64,000 nucleotides of DNA from Nostoc paludosum FACHB-159 (GTDB lineage: Bacteria > Cyanobacteriota > Cyanobacteriia > Cyanobacteriales > Nostocaceae): positions 1-64,000 of the forward strand of contig NZ_JACJTU010000013.1 of assembly GCF_014698835.1 (NCBI RefSeq). Direction: 5' to 3'. The position numbers were made by a program, and so were the translations under genes. The notes under the pieces are model-generated. The model saw nothing but the letters and a program-made list of their open reading frames with translations, was not told where the DNA came from and did no database searches. Numbering within the stretch: the first letter of the stretch is position 1; the number at the start of each line of letters is the position of its first letter. Positions 1 to 8,254 of this stretch are shown piece after piece.

Positions 1-99
1 ATCCAAGAAATATTCGACCAACTTTCATTTGAGCAGGTAATTTCAGTCTCTTCTTACAACTTTATCCTGGAAGCTCTATTCTATGCAGCTTCATATTAA
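1..99 (+). CDS. C-terminal fragment of an unidentified protein (cut by window edge)
   Basis: Frame 1 is open from the first base and ends at TAA 97-99, giving 32 residues that end in ALFYAASY. The mix of hydrophobic, acidic and aromatic residues looks like real coding sequence, but the piece is too short to assign a family. Its stop lies only 22 bases from the end of the convergent amidase gene, so the two genes would be tail to tail. It could still be a chance open frame. Confidence 0.45.
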   Translation: MQEIFDQLSFEQVISVSSYNFILEALFYAASY

Positions 100-121
100 A
101 TTGGTATGAGATGAGCTTAAT

Positions 122-991
122 TTATCTATAAATAGGTCTGACCTGACGGTAAAGACTCAGTAACTTTAAAAACTTGTTCCCATCAAAATTAATGGGGTCA
201 ACTTTTTTACTCGAACGGTCTACTAGTTTGTGAGTAGTGATGCGATCTTCTGGAACTTGACTTTGAGCAATTAACCAAGCAAGAGAATGATATTGAGCTT
301 CGGTATAGCCACTATGGGTTTGTGCGCTACCACTGTCATAACTATCTGGTGGTGTTTCTAAAGAAACGTGATAAGCAAAATTATTCACAGACGGAGGCAA
401 ATTTGGATTAGTCTGCACAGTTTCCAAACCCTCTGAACCCTCAAATACTGAGTTACCGGCACCAAAAGCTCGTTTGTCTGGCGGTACTAAATAAACCACT
501 GTCCCATCTAACTTAATTAAAGCGTGGTAACTTGCTTGTACATTTTCATCAGTATGAGGGACTTGAAAAAAATTAATCGCGCTGGAAGCAGAATAACCAG
601 TTTCATGGATGACGATAATTGGTTGGTTGTTGAGAGGTTTTCCATGAACGTCTGTGGTGTAACGTTCACCGTAGTTACTTGGGTCAACTGAGACAATTTG
701 ATAATTAGGTCTGTACTGTGCAAAAGCTTGAGTGGTTACGTACCTAGCTACAGGCTGATTTATCTTGACTGGGGATTTGAGAATACGCTGAGATTTCTGT
801 TTTGGTTCTTTGGCTGATTGCAATTGCGCCTGCGGATATTGACTCCAGGCTGTAACCTCTGGTTTTGATGTATTAGATGTAATTGTATTATTTTCTACTT
901 GCACCCCTCGTCCAATCAGCAGCACTATAATTAGAGCGGCGAACATCAGCGAGATGAACATTACTCTAGTCGCCCAGTCTGTAAACCTCAT
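122..991 (-). CDS. Membrane-anchored N-acetylmuramoyl-L-alanine amidase (Amidase_2/PGRP fold)
   Basis: Likely a zinc amidase that cuts the bond between N-acetylmuramic acid and the stem peptide of peptidoglycan, acting in the periplasm. The ATG at 989-991 gives MRFTDWATRVMF followed at once by a hydrophobic segment (LMFAALIIVLLIG), a signal anchor. A Pro/Lys/Gln-rich linker follows, then the Amidase_2 core with IVIHETG (first metal His), ASYHALI, YLVPPDKRAFGAG, YHVSLET and ITTHKLVDRSSKKVDP (second His and the late Asp-Pro motif). A TTG at 1079-1081 would add 30 residues; the ATG is preferred because the membrane segment then sits at the N-terminus. The gene is monocistronic as far as can be seen. 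The amidase call is firm; the exact start is not. Confidence 0.82.
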   Translation of the reverse strand: MRFTDWATRVMFISLMFAALIIVLLIGRGVQVENNTITSNTSKPEVTAWSQYPQAQLQSAKEPKQKSQRILKSPVKINQPVARYVTTQAFAQYRPNYQIVSVDPSNYGERYTTDVHGKPLNNQPIIVIHETGYSASSAINFFQVPHTDENVQASYHALIKLDGTVVYLVPPDKRAFGAGNSVFEGSEGLETVQTNPNLPPSVNNFAYHVSLETPPDSYDSGSAQTHSGYTEAQYHSLAWLIAQSQVPEDRITTHKLVDRSSKKVDPINFDGNKFLKLLSLYRQVRPIYR

Positions 992-1424
992 TTTTCTTAT
1001 ACTCGTACAACGATAGATATTACTGATAGCTAAACTGAATTTTTCACGAAATTTGAAACACTTCTCTGGAAACCTTTCCAAAACAAAAGCTATCCAGTAG
1101 TTTCTTTGCGAACAATCTGGAAATTCCTATGAGGTGGGTGAAACTTAGACAGGCAAATTAGTTTGCTTTTGTAAGCTAGTATAGCCAGCCGTACTACCAC
1201 ACCATCTATGGTATCCAAAGAAGAATCGTTATGTACCTTGATTTTAGTGAAAAATACGTTACTAGTATATGTTGCAATCCTAAGTAATTGTTGTACAAGC
1301 TTTTATGGCTATAGAACTATTTCGCTCAAAATCATAGTGCTGTTATTTTCGCTATTTTTCTGGGAATCCTGTAGTTGTATGCTCACTGCATTTTTCACTC
1401 CATCAGTTTAGGTAAGCATTATCT
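992..1424. other. Intergenic region, no convincing gene
   Basis: This stretch lies between the divergent amidase and methyltransferase genes and so must hold both promoters. A 67-codon open frame at 1208-1411 on the plus strand has Cys- and Ser-rich composition, no ribosome site and no recognisable motif, and I do not accept it as a gene. No repeat or hairpin stands out. Confidence 0.4.
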
Positions 1425-2066
1425 ATGCAACTCATCACCTCCTTAGATATTAGAAATTCCGAATATTTATCAAAAAATCGGCTGATTAGTTACCACCACC
1501 AGTTGCGTCTAATTTTTTCGCTGGGTAATCAGGTAAAAAATGTTTTGGAAATTGGAATTTTTAACTCGCTATTAACAGACCTCTTAAAAAACAATGGATA
1601 CAACGTTAGTACTGCTGATGTTGACCCCAATCTTAAGCCAGACATGATTTTGGATCTGACCACAGATTTTTCTTTGCCAAAAGATAAATTTGATGCGATC
1701 GTTTTGTTTCAAGTGCTGGAACACTTCCCCTATGAACAGTCAGAACAAGCCCTAAAAAAACTTGCCATTGCAACAAAGAAATTTTTGGTGATTTCAATTC
1801 CTTATTGCACTCAATATTTATCATTGCAAATCAAAACTTCGTTTTCAGGTAGACCAAGGCATTTATTACTGAATGTGCCAAAATTCTGGAGTACAACGCC
1901 AGTTTGTGACGAGCATTTCTGGGAAATGGGTCTTAAAGGATATCCCAAGAAGCGGATTTTAGATTCTGTTGCGAAAGCTGGGTTAACTGTCAAACAAGAA
2001 TATATCGATCCCACCTATCCATACCATTATTTTTTGGTATTAGAAAAAAATTCTCACAGTATTTAG
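1425..2066 (+). CDS. Class I SAM-dependent methyltransferase
   Basis: A 213 aa soluble protein with the Rossmann methyltransferase signature: motif I reads VLEIGIFNSLLTDLL (a variant of the usual E-x-G-x-G, with Gly then Ile-Phe), an acidic residue ends strand 2 (STADVDPN), and motif IV reads FDAIVLFQVLEHFPYE, the typical 'evLEH' element of Methyltransf_11/23 proteins. A long C-terminal part (RPRHLLLN, DEHFWEMG) suggests a dedicated substrate pocket. Similar proteins methylate small molecules or sugars, but the substrate cannot be deduced. The gene stands alone, with no operon partner on either side. Confidence 0.8.
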   Translation: MQLITSLDIRNSEYLSKNRLISYHHQLRLIFSLGNQVKNVLEIGIFNSLLTDLLKNNGYNVSTADVDPNLKPDMILDLTTDFSLPKDKFDAIVLFQVLEHFPYEQSEQALKKLAIATKKFLVISIPYCTQYLSLQIKTSFSGRPRHLLLNVPKFWSTTPVCDEHFWEMGLKGYPKKRILDSVAKAGLTVKQEYIDPTYPYHYFLVLEKNSHSI

Positions 2067-2378
2067 AGAGTGAGAAGATGGGGAGATGAGAAAGACAAAT
2101 CAATTCAAAATTCTTGCATTAAAGAACTTCTGCCTCCTGCCTCCTGCTTCTTGCCTCCTAACTCAGCACTCTTGATGCCTTGGGAAATTAGAAGTCGGGG
2201 GTAGGGAAATCCGAATCATCAGATGGGGGCAAACAACGCTCAAGCAAGGCAGCGATCGCTTAAGTTATGCTTTTAAAATCCTAATTGGTATCATGCTCTC
2301 ATGTATTCTCCGGGTTTATCCCTGAAAGCAGAGGGCGATATCATCATTTCAGAATACTAACATCAAAGTTTACTAATC
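2067..2378. other. Intergenic region with STRR-like cytosine-rich repeats and htpG promoter
   Basis: Contains degenerate heptamer-like repeats around 2128-2165 (CTGCCTC and CTTCTTGCCTC units) and a HIP1-containing stretch near 2251. The last 80 bases before htpG are AT-rich and presumably hold its promoter. I see no CIRCE operator (TTAGCACTC-N9-GAGTGCTAA) before htpG, so control by HrcA is not supported. Confidence 0.45.
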
Positions 2379-4361
2379 ATGTTAGAACAAGGCACTATCA
2401 GTATTCATACTGAGAATATTTTCCCGATCATTAAGAAGTCCCTCTACTCAGATCACCAAATCTTCTTGCGGGAACTGGTATCTAACGCTGTAGACGCCAT
2501 CCAAAAGCTGAAAATGGTATCCCGCGCCGGAGATTACACCGGAGACATAGGCGAACCAGAAATCGTAATTGCCATTGACAAAAATAACAAGACCCTCTCT
2601 ATCTCCGATAACGGTATCGGCATGACCGCCGATGAAGTTAAGAAATATATCAATCAAGTCGCCTTTTCTAGCGCTGAAGAATTTATTCATAAGTATCAAG
2701 GCAAATCCGATCAACCAATCATCGGTCATTTCGGTCTTGGCTTTTACTCGTCGTTCATGGTGGCGCAAAAGGTAGAAATTGATACCCTTTCTTACCAAGA
2801 AGGAGCGCAGGCGGTTCACTGGAGTTGTGATGGTTCTCCAGCATTCACTCTAGAAGATTCATCCCGGACAACTCGCGGCACCACTATTACTCTGAGTTTG
2901 CAAGGAGAAGAGGAAGAATTTCTCGAATCAGCACGGATTCAAAATCTTGTCAAGACCTACTGCGACTTCATGCCAGTACCAATTAAGCTGGACGGAGAAG
3001 TATTAAATAGGCAAAAAGCACCTTGGCGAGAGTCTCCAAGTAACCTGACTAAGGAAGATTATTTAGAGTTTTACCGCTATCTGTATCCTTTCCAAGAAGA
3101 ACCACTCTTGTGGGTACATCTCAATACTGACTATCCGTTTATCATCAACGGGATTTTATATTTTCCTAAAATGAGACCGGATGTAGATGTTACTAAAGGA
3201 CAGATCAAGCTATTTTGCAACCAAGTTTTTGTTAGCGACAACTGCGAAGAAATTATCCCGCAATTTTTGATGCCGATGCGGGGTGTGATTGATAGCACCG
3301 ATATTCCGTTGAACGTATCCCGGAGTGCATTGCAAGGCGATCGCACTGTCAAGCGAATTGGCGATTACATTGCTAAAAAAGTTGGCGATCGCCTCAAAGA
3401 ACTTTTCCGCGACAACCGCGAACAATACGCTAGTGTCTGGAAAGACCTCGGCACGTTTGTGAAATTCGGCGCCCTCAACGACGAAAAATTCAAAAAACAA
3501 ATCGAAGACATCATCATCTTTCGCACCACAGCCAAGCTAGCAGAAAAACCTGCTGCCGAAACTCCAGCAGTTGAAGTCCAATCTGCCGAAGGCGATGCTT
3601 GGCAAGATGTCACTCCTGCTTCAGAAAACTCAGCATCCACCAGTCCTTACACCACGCTGAAAGAATACTTAGAACGCAACAAAGAACGCCACGAAAATCG
3701 GGTTTTCTACAGCACCGATGAAGCAAGCCAAGCTACGTACATAGAATTACACAAAAATCAAGGCTTGGAAGTCCTGTTTATGGACTCCTTCATCGATACC
3801 CACTTCATTAATTTCCTAGAGCGGGAATACAATGATGTGAAGTTTACGCGGGTAGACTCCGACTTAGACAATACTCTGCTGGAACAAGACAAAGCTCAGG
3901 AAATTGTCGATCCCAAAACTAATAAAACCCGCAGCGAGACCATCAAAGAGTTATTCGAGAAATCCCTCAATAAACCTAAAGTCAACATCCGCACCGAAGC
4001 CTTAAAATCAGACGATCCCCAAGGAACACCACCGGCGATGGTGCTTTTACCAGAAATTCTCCGCCGCTTGCGGGAAATGAACGCCATGATGGCACAGCAG
4101 ACAGTAGATTTTCCTGAAGACCACATTTTACTGGTGAATACAGCTCATCCACTGATTCAAAATCTGGCGCATCTGAGCCAAGGTAATATCATTCAAGGTG
4201 ATGGTCAATCGCCTACAGACCAGTTAGTCAAAATGATTTGCCAACACGTCTACGATTTAGCGCTGATGTCGCAAAAAGGCTTCGACGCTGACGGAATGAA
4301 ATCTTTTGTTGAGCGATCGAATGAAGTACTTACTAAGCTGACAGAACAAGCTAGTAAGTAG
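2379..4361 (+). CDS. htpG: Hsp90-family molecular chaperone HtpG
   Basis: Cytosolic ATP-dependent chaperone; in cyanobacteria HtpG is known to help in heat, cold and oxidative stress. The 660 aa length fits the family. The GHKL ATPase domain is complete: FLRELVSNAVDAI (catalytic Glu and Mg-binding Asn), DNGIGM, GHFGLGFYSSFMVA (lid and nucleotide loop) and TTRGTTI. The middle domain follows (NVSRSALQGD, residues about 310-320). A Pro/Ala/Thr/Ser-rich linker at roughly 390-425 resembles the charged linker of eukaryotic Hsp90 and is expanded relative to Escherichia coli HtpG. The C-terminal dimerisation region is intact. The start MLEQGTISIHTENIFPI matches the family N-terminus. Confidence 0.98.
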   Translation: MLEQGTISIHTENIFPIIKKSLYSDHQIFLRELVSNAVDAIQKLKMVSRAGDYTGDIGEPEIVIAIDKNNKTLSISDNGIGMTADEVKKYINQVAFSSAEEFIHKYQGKSDQPIIGHFGLGFYSSFMVAQKVEIDTLSYQEGAQAVHWSCDGSPAFTLEDSSRTTRGTTITLSLQGEEEEFLESARIQNLVKTYCDFMPVPIKLDGEVLNRQKAPWRESPSNLTKEDYLEFYRYLYPFQEEPLLWVHLNTDYPFIINGILYFPKMRPDVDVTKGQIKLFCNQVFVSDNCEEIIPQFLMPMRGVIDSTDIPLNVSRSALQGDRTVKRIGDYIAKKVGDRLKELFRDNREQYASVWKDLGTFVKFGALNDEKFKKQIEDIIIFRTTAKLAEKPAAETPAVEVQSAEGDAWQDVTPASENSASTSPYTTLKEYLERNKERHENRVFYSTDEASQATYIELHKNQGLEVLFMDSFIDTHFINFLEREYNDVKFTRVDSDLDNTLLEQDKAQEIVDPKTNKTRSETIKELFEKSLNKPKVNIRTEALKSDDPQGTPPAMVLLPEILRRLREMNAMMAQQTVDFPEDHILLVNTAHPLIQNLAHLSQGNIIQGDGQSPTDQLVKMICQHVYDLALMSQKGFDADGMKSFVERSNEVLTKLTEQASK

Positions 4362-4362
4362 T

Positions 4363-4600
4363 TGGGCATGGGGCATGGGGCATTGGGCATTGGTTATTCT
4401 CCGCGTCCCCGCGTCCCCCCGAATTTCTCACGCATAGGTGGAAGGTGTGGGGAGTGTGGGGAGAGAGGGGAGTGTGGGAGGAAAGATTTCTTCCCCATCC
4501 TCCCACACCTCCCACACCCCCCACACCCCTGGATTTCTCACTTGTGAGAAATCCAGGTCCCCCATCTCCCCATTCCCTTCTCCACTTCTGTTGTCTAAGT
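4363..4600. repeat. STRR block with long perfect palindrome downstream of htpG
   Basis: Three elements lie side by side: heptamers of the GGGCATT/GGGCATG type at about 4364-4390; a GTGTGGGGA/GTGTGGGAG array with its complement (CCTCCCACACCTCCCACACC) at about 4445-4530, able to fold on itself; and a perfect 14 bp stem with a TT loop at 4528-4557 (CCTGGATTTCTCAC / GTGAGAAATCCAGG). The stem could end htpG transcription, but it has no T-run. A 61-codon frame across this block is repeat sequence, not a gene. Confidence 0.75.
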
Positions 4601-4648
4601 CCTAAAATGGAAAGGCTGTATTAAAATAACAATCTGGAGATAGTTGCT

Positions 4649-4885
4649 ATGTCTCGTCGCTGTGAATTAACTGGTAAGAAGGCAAATAACGCTTATTCTG
4701 TTTCCCACTCCCACCGCCGTAATAAACGCCTTCAGTACGCTAATCTACAAGTAAAGCGTGTTTGGTGGCCAAGCGGAAATCGCTGGGTGAAATTAAAGCT
4801 TTCTACTAAAGCAATCAAATCCCTAGAAACCAAAGGGATAGAAGCAATGGCAAAAGAAGCTGGTATTAACTTGAATCATTACTAA
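4649..4885 (+). CDS. rpmB: 50S ribosomal protein L28
   Basis: A 78 aa basic protein with the L28 N-terminus [20 protein letters not shown] and the conserved [15 protein letters not shown] and [16 protein letters not shown] stretches. It is a structural component of the large ribosomal subunit. Length and sequence are typical of cyanobacterial and plastid L28. A GGAG lies about ten bases before the ATG. The gene is transcribed alone, as is common in cyanobacteria. Confidence 0.97.
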   Translation: MSRRCELTGKKANNAYSVSHSHRRNKRLQYANLQVKRVWWPSGNRWVKLKLSTKAIKSLETKGIEAMAKEAGINLNHY

Positions 4886-5056
4886 TTAACGTGGGTTTAT
4901 AACCTGAAACTTTTGTAGAAGAGAATACAGGTGATTTATGGGGTAGCACATCAGTTGCTGCCCTATTTTTTATATTTTGAATACCTATTGCCTATACTTC
5001 GACTTACTTCGACTACGCTCAGTACAAGTCGCTCAGTACAAGTTGCCTGCTCCCTA

Positions 5057-5704
5057 CTATATCTGCCTTTTTACCCAAGCACGAAAAGCTTTAAGTGTTG
5101 CATTTCTGCCTGCTGTTAAGCTTTGCTCAAGATATTGGGGAATTGCCTCGGTTAGTGGGAATGAAGGAAAGTTTAAGCTTTGCACAGACTCTACATAATG
5201 GCCATGTTGCAAAATATTAATTTTGAGCTTTCCTTGTTCAAAACGCCAAAGTTCGGGCACTTTTAGTGCTTGATAAATATTGGGATGAGTCCGAGAAGTA
5301 ATGTCAATTTCTAAAGCTAAATCTGGAGGCGGGTCTACTGTTAAATCTAGCCGCTTCTTGCCGCGAACCTTTAATTCATTTTTTATATAGAAACACTGAT
5401 CGGGTTCTATACCTTGAGCCATTGCCTGGTTTTTGAAAGTTGTAGAACCAAGAGTGATGAACTCAGTATTTAGTTCTTCCAACAGTGCTTTGACTAAATC
5501 GCTAATAATTTCTTTGTCATATTGATGTTCTGGCAGCGGTGCCATAATCTCCAATATTCCCTTGTCATAAGCAATTCGGGCTGCACGGTGTTCGCCTAAT
5601 TCCTCTAGAATTGTTTCCAATTCCTGCCAGGTTACATCTTGCAGTAGCACTCTTTGTCCCGGTGGAACATGGATGCGCTTTAGTTCCAACAACATCATCT
5701 CCAC
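5057..5704 (-). CDS. Uma2-family (DUF820) PD-(D/E)XK nuclease-like protein, copy 1
   Basis: 215 aa. It carries the Uma2 pattern: RIAYDKGILEIMAPLPEH near residue 45-62, FITLGSTTFKN, EPDQCFYI, then DLTVDPPPDLALEIDITS, which supplies the acidic residues of the restriction-endonuclease-like fold, and VPELWRFEQGKLKI. The family is hugely expanded in cyanobacteria and its biological role is largely unknown. The C-terminal tail (AFRAWVKRQI) matches that of the second copy at 33186-33815 (EFRQWVKSQI), so the two are clear paralogues. A start two codons later (MMLLELKRI) is equally possible. Confidence 0.85.
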   Translation of the reverse strand: MEMMLLELKRIHVPPGQRVLLQDVTWQELETILEELGEHRAARIAYDKGILEIMAPLPEHQYDKEIISDLVKALLEELNTEFITLGSTTFKNQAMAQGIEPDQCFYIKNELKVRGKKRLDLTVDPPPDLALEIDITSRTHPNIYQALKVPELWRFEQGKLKINILQHGHYVESVQSLNFPSFPLTEAIPQYLEQSLTAGRNATLKAFRAWVKRQI

Positions 5705-7533
5705 TCCCAGTAGCTCAAACCTAAATTTAGCTTACTCCAGTTGACTAGGGGGTTGTGACTATTTTTGCTGCTTTATCGCTTAAATACGCTACGGCTTGTT
5801 GTTGGCGTTCGCCTGCTTAACAAATCTTCAAAATATATGGATGACTTTGCTCATACACATATAAGCATTTATTAAAGAAAAAACCCCTGGAGATTCCAGA
5901 GGTTTCGGTTCCTGATTTAGTTTCTAGTTGTTACTACAAATTGTCCTGAGTGATTTCCTGATAATGAAGAAGATAATTTTGTTTACAGCCTGAGTACTGG
6001 TTAGTGTGGGTTTTACTAGGGTATCGGGGTAATACTGCTGGGGTTTTGCATTTTGAACTCGGAATTTGGTTTGGGGAAAAGGGAAAAGGGTAAAGGGTAA
6101 AGGTTTTTTCTTTCCCCTTTACCCCAAAACCCGACAAGTATTGGGAAAGGAGTCACTATCACTATCCACTAACTGTTCTTCTTTTACACCTAGTCTCAAC
6201 ACGTAACCAAGCGTATGTAATTACTGTATTAATGGTGAATTAGTTCTCTGTAATGTTTTGCACCCCTAAATTATTTTCATTCTCAAGGTAGATACAGAAA
6301 TACCAAATATGGTAGATAGTAATTTACATAGTTTTCTTACTATGGACAGATGTATACTCGCTATAAAATTATGAAACTATTGCAGTTTTAGCAGCCAGTT
6401 GTTAGCAAAAAATAAGTTAAATAACTTTTAGGATTTATTGATAAAAAAATTAAATTTTAGCTTATTTTTGAACAAAAATTTAAGGAAAGCCCATTTATTT
6501 TTGAGACATATTAATTGTGAAATTTATATAAATTTATTGTCAAGTTTTTACAAAAATATCATATTTTTTGTAAAAACTCTTGACTAAATGTAGGATTATT
6601 TTTAAATAAATAGCAGTGGATAAAAATAAAGCTTGAATAACTGTCACTTTTTTATTAAGCTTTTATTTTAGAGAGGTTCAAATCTATCACTATCTGCTGA
6701 TGAGAAATTAGCTCGTTGTAGGCTACTGTAAGAAATAGATTTGTACTCATACCTGACCTTGAATGTTTTTAAGTTTCAATTTACCAAACTAGATCCCAAA
6801 TCTTGTAGGTAATCAAAACTATTAAGAGGTTAACCTCCACAACTGTATTGCAGAACTTAGTAAAATTATCAAAATAAGGGCTACCCGAAGGCTCGAAAGT
6901 GTTTGCCTATTACCATCAACCAGGGGCGAATGGTTTTAACCAGCACCATTATTGCACTGGGCTTTAGGAAAGTCTGTCAAATTTTAGGCGTTAACCAGTG
7001 AAGAGTTTACTGGTTCTAAGTGTTTTACCATTAATTGTGGAAATTTTAGATTTTTGATGTAAATTGTGCCTTTTGTGAGCCTGACAAATCTAAAATTCAA
7101 AATCCAAAATTGGTTGGCTGCTTTTTATCAAGGCACGTAAAAGTTATGTCTAAGAGCATATTTTGTGAAGGCTGTTTACTATTTGTAAGCTATCTTGCTT
7201 TCGCAGCTTAAGAGTGCAGCCTCTAAGCAAAATTTGGCTGAATAGACATAATAAAAACTCAGGTAATATGTCTCAGGTTTTGGACTTATTTTTTCCAAGT
7301 GAAGGCCATTAACGTCAATTTGTAAGTATTAAAATCTGAGAAAAAAGCAGAAATCTCTCTAATTTTACCATATAGAGAGTAATAGATAGCGTTAATTGCA
7401 CACCAGCAAAATATTTAATCAACCTTTTAGGACTAAGAACTTTTGCAGCTTTTATTCTTTTTTCAGAGTTTAAGAACAGGTGCAAAAGATAAATTTGCCC
7501 ACATTTGATAGTTGACGGCAATTGGTAGAAACT
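5705..7533. other. 1.8 kb AT-rich region without a supported gene
   Basis: Holds an imperfect hairpin at about 5882-5906 (CCCCTGGA-GAT-TCCAGAGG), an AAAGGGT-type STRR at 6075-6130 with its complement, and a CTAAAATTC/CAAAATCC repeat at 7085-7112. Between 6280 and 6680 the DNA is very AT-rich. Open frames at 5934-6137 and 7315-7521 on the minus strand have no ribosome site and run through repeats or AT-rich DNA, so I leave them out. The last few hundred bases presumably contain the promoter of the export operon. Confidence 0.5.
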
Positions 7534-8133
7534 ATGTCAGAATATTCCGGCCAAGACAATGCTTTTGAAAGCTATGATATGCACGAAAGCAAGTTTTTAA
7601 CGCCTTTTCAGCGGAAAGCACTACTGAAAAATTTGCAAAATAATTTACAAGCAGAATATCGTCGGCGAATTGAAATTATGTTGCTGGCGGATATGGGTAA
7701 ATCTCAAAGTCAAATTTGTGAAACTTTAGGCTGTTCGCAGGAAATGGCGCGTTACTGGATTGGGATTGCAGAGGCGGGTATGGCGCACAAATGGAATGAG
7801 CGTCCTATTGGTAGGCCCAAAACAGTTAACGATCGCTACATGGAACGTTTGAAAGAATTAGTCAGTAATAGTCCGCGTGAATATGGCTATGCATTTAGTT
7901 ATTGGACAGCGCAATGGTTGAGCAAACATTTAGCAAATGAATTTGGTATTCAAATTACCGATCGCCATATCAACCGTTTACTAAAACAAATGGGACTTTC
8001 CACTAAACGTAAAAACAATCAGCCACAAGAAACCGATCAAAATAAAGATCCTGGCATTACAATTTCTGATTTACAATCTAACCCTGAAGCTAGTGGGCAT
8101 TGGTCTTTTAATCTAATTCAATCAAATAACTAA
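7534..8133 (+). CDS. Helix-turn-helix / winged-helix protein heading the export operon
   Basis: About 199 aa from ATG 7534 (a TTG at 7522 is also in frame). It has two DNA-binding parts: an N-terminal homeodomain-like HTH (MGKSQSQICETLGCSQEMAR, residues about 50-70) and a second winged-helix module (WLSKHLANEFGIQITDRHIN then RLLKQMGLSTKRK), the arrangement seen in the N-terminal half of IS630-family transposases. The DDE catalytic domain is absent, so it is not a working transposase; a domesticated regulator of the downstream exporter is the natural guess. It is 121 bases upstream of the exporter and on the same strand. Its DNA target is unknown. Confidence 0.72.
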   Translation: MSEYSGQDNAFESYDMHESKFLTPFQRKALLKNLQNNLQAEYRRRIEIMLLADMGKSQSQICETLGCSQEMARYWIGIAEAGMAHKWNERPIGRPKTVNDRYMERLKELVSNSPREYGYAFSYWTAQWLSKHLANEFGIQITDRHINRLLKQMGLSTKRKNNQPQETDQNKDPGITISDLQSNPEASGHWSFNLIQSNN

Positions 8134-8166
8134 ACTGTCATTAGTCATTTCTCTAAATAATTAATA

Positions 8167-8221
8167 ATTCGTAATACCCGCTTTGCGAGTATTACGAATT
8201 ACGAATTACGAATTACGAATT
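8167..8221. repeat. Perfect hairpin plus ACGAATT heptamer array between regulator and exporter genes
   Basis: ATTCGTAATAC pairs with GTATTACGAAT across a short inner stem (CGC-TTT-GCG) at 8167-8199. It continues into tandem ACGAATT/TACGAAT heptamers to about 8221. It lies about 33 bases before the exporter start codon and could attenuate or stabilise the transcript. It has no T-run, so it is not a canonical terminator. Confidence 0.7.
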
Positions 8222-8254
8222 AAATTGACCAAATACAGTTTCGGAGGTTAGAAA

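Noticed and set aside
1208..1411. 67-codon plus-strand ORF
   Set aside because: No ribosome site, no motif, Cys/Ser-rich composition typical of random AT-rich frames.
2280..2378. CIRCE heat-shock operator before htpG
   Set aside because: No TTAGCACTC / GAGTGCTAA inverted pair is present.
6660..6700. tRNA-like T-loop (GAGAGGTTCAAATCTATC)
   Set aside because: No matching acceptor or anticodon stem could be drawn around it.
7315..7521. 68-codon minus-strand ORF divergent from the HTH gene
   Set aside because: No ribosome site and no motif; located in the likely promoter region of the export operon.
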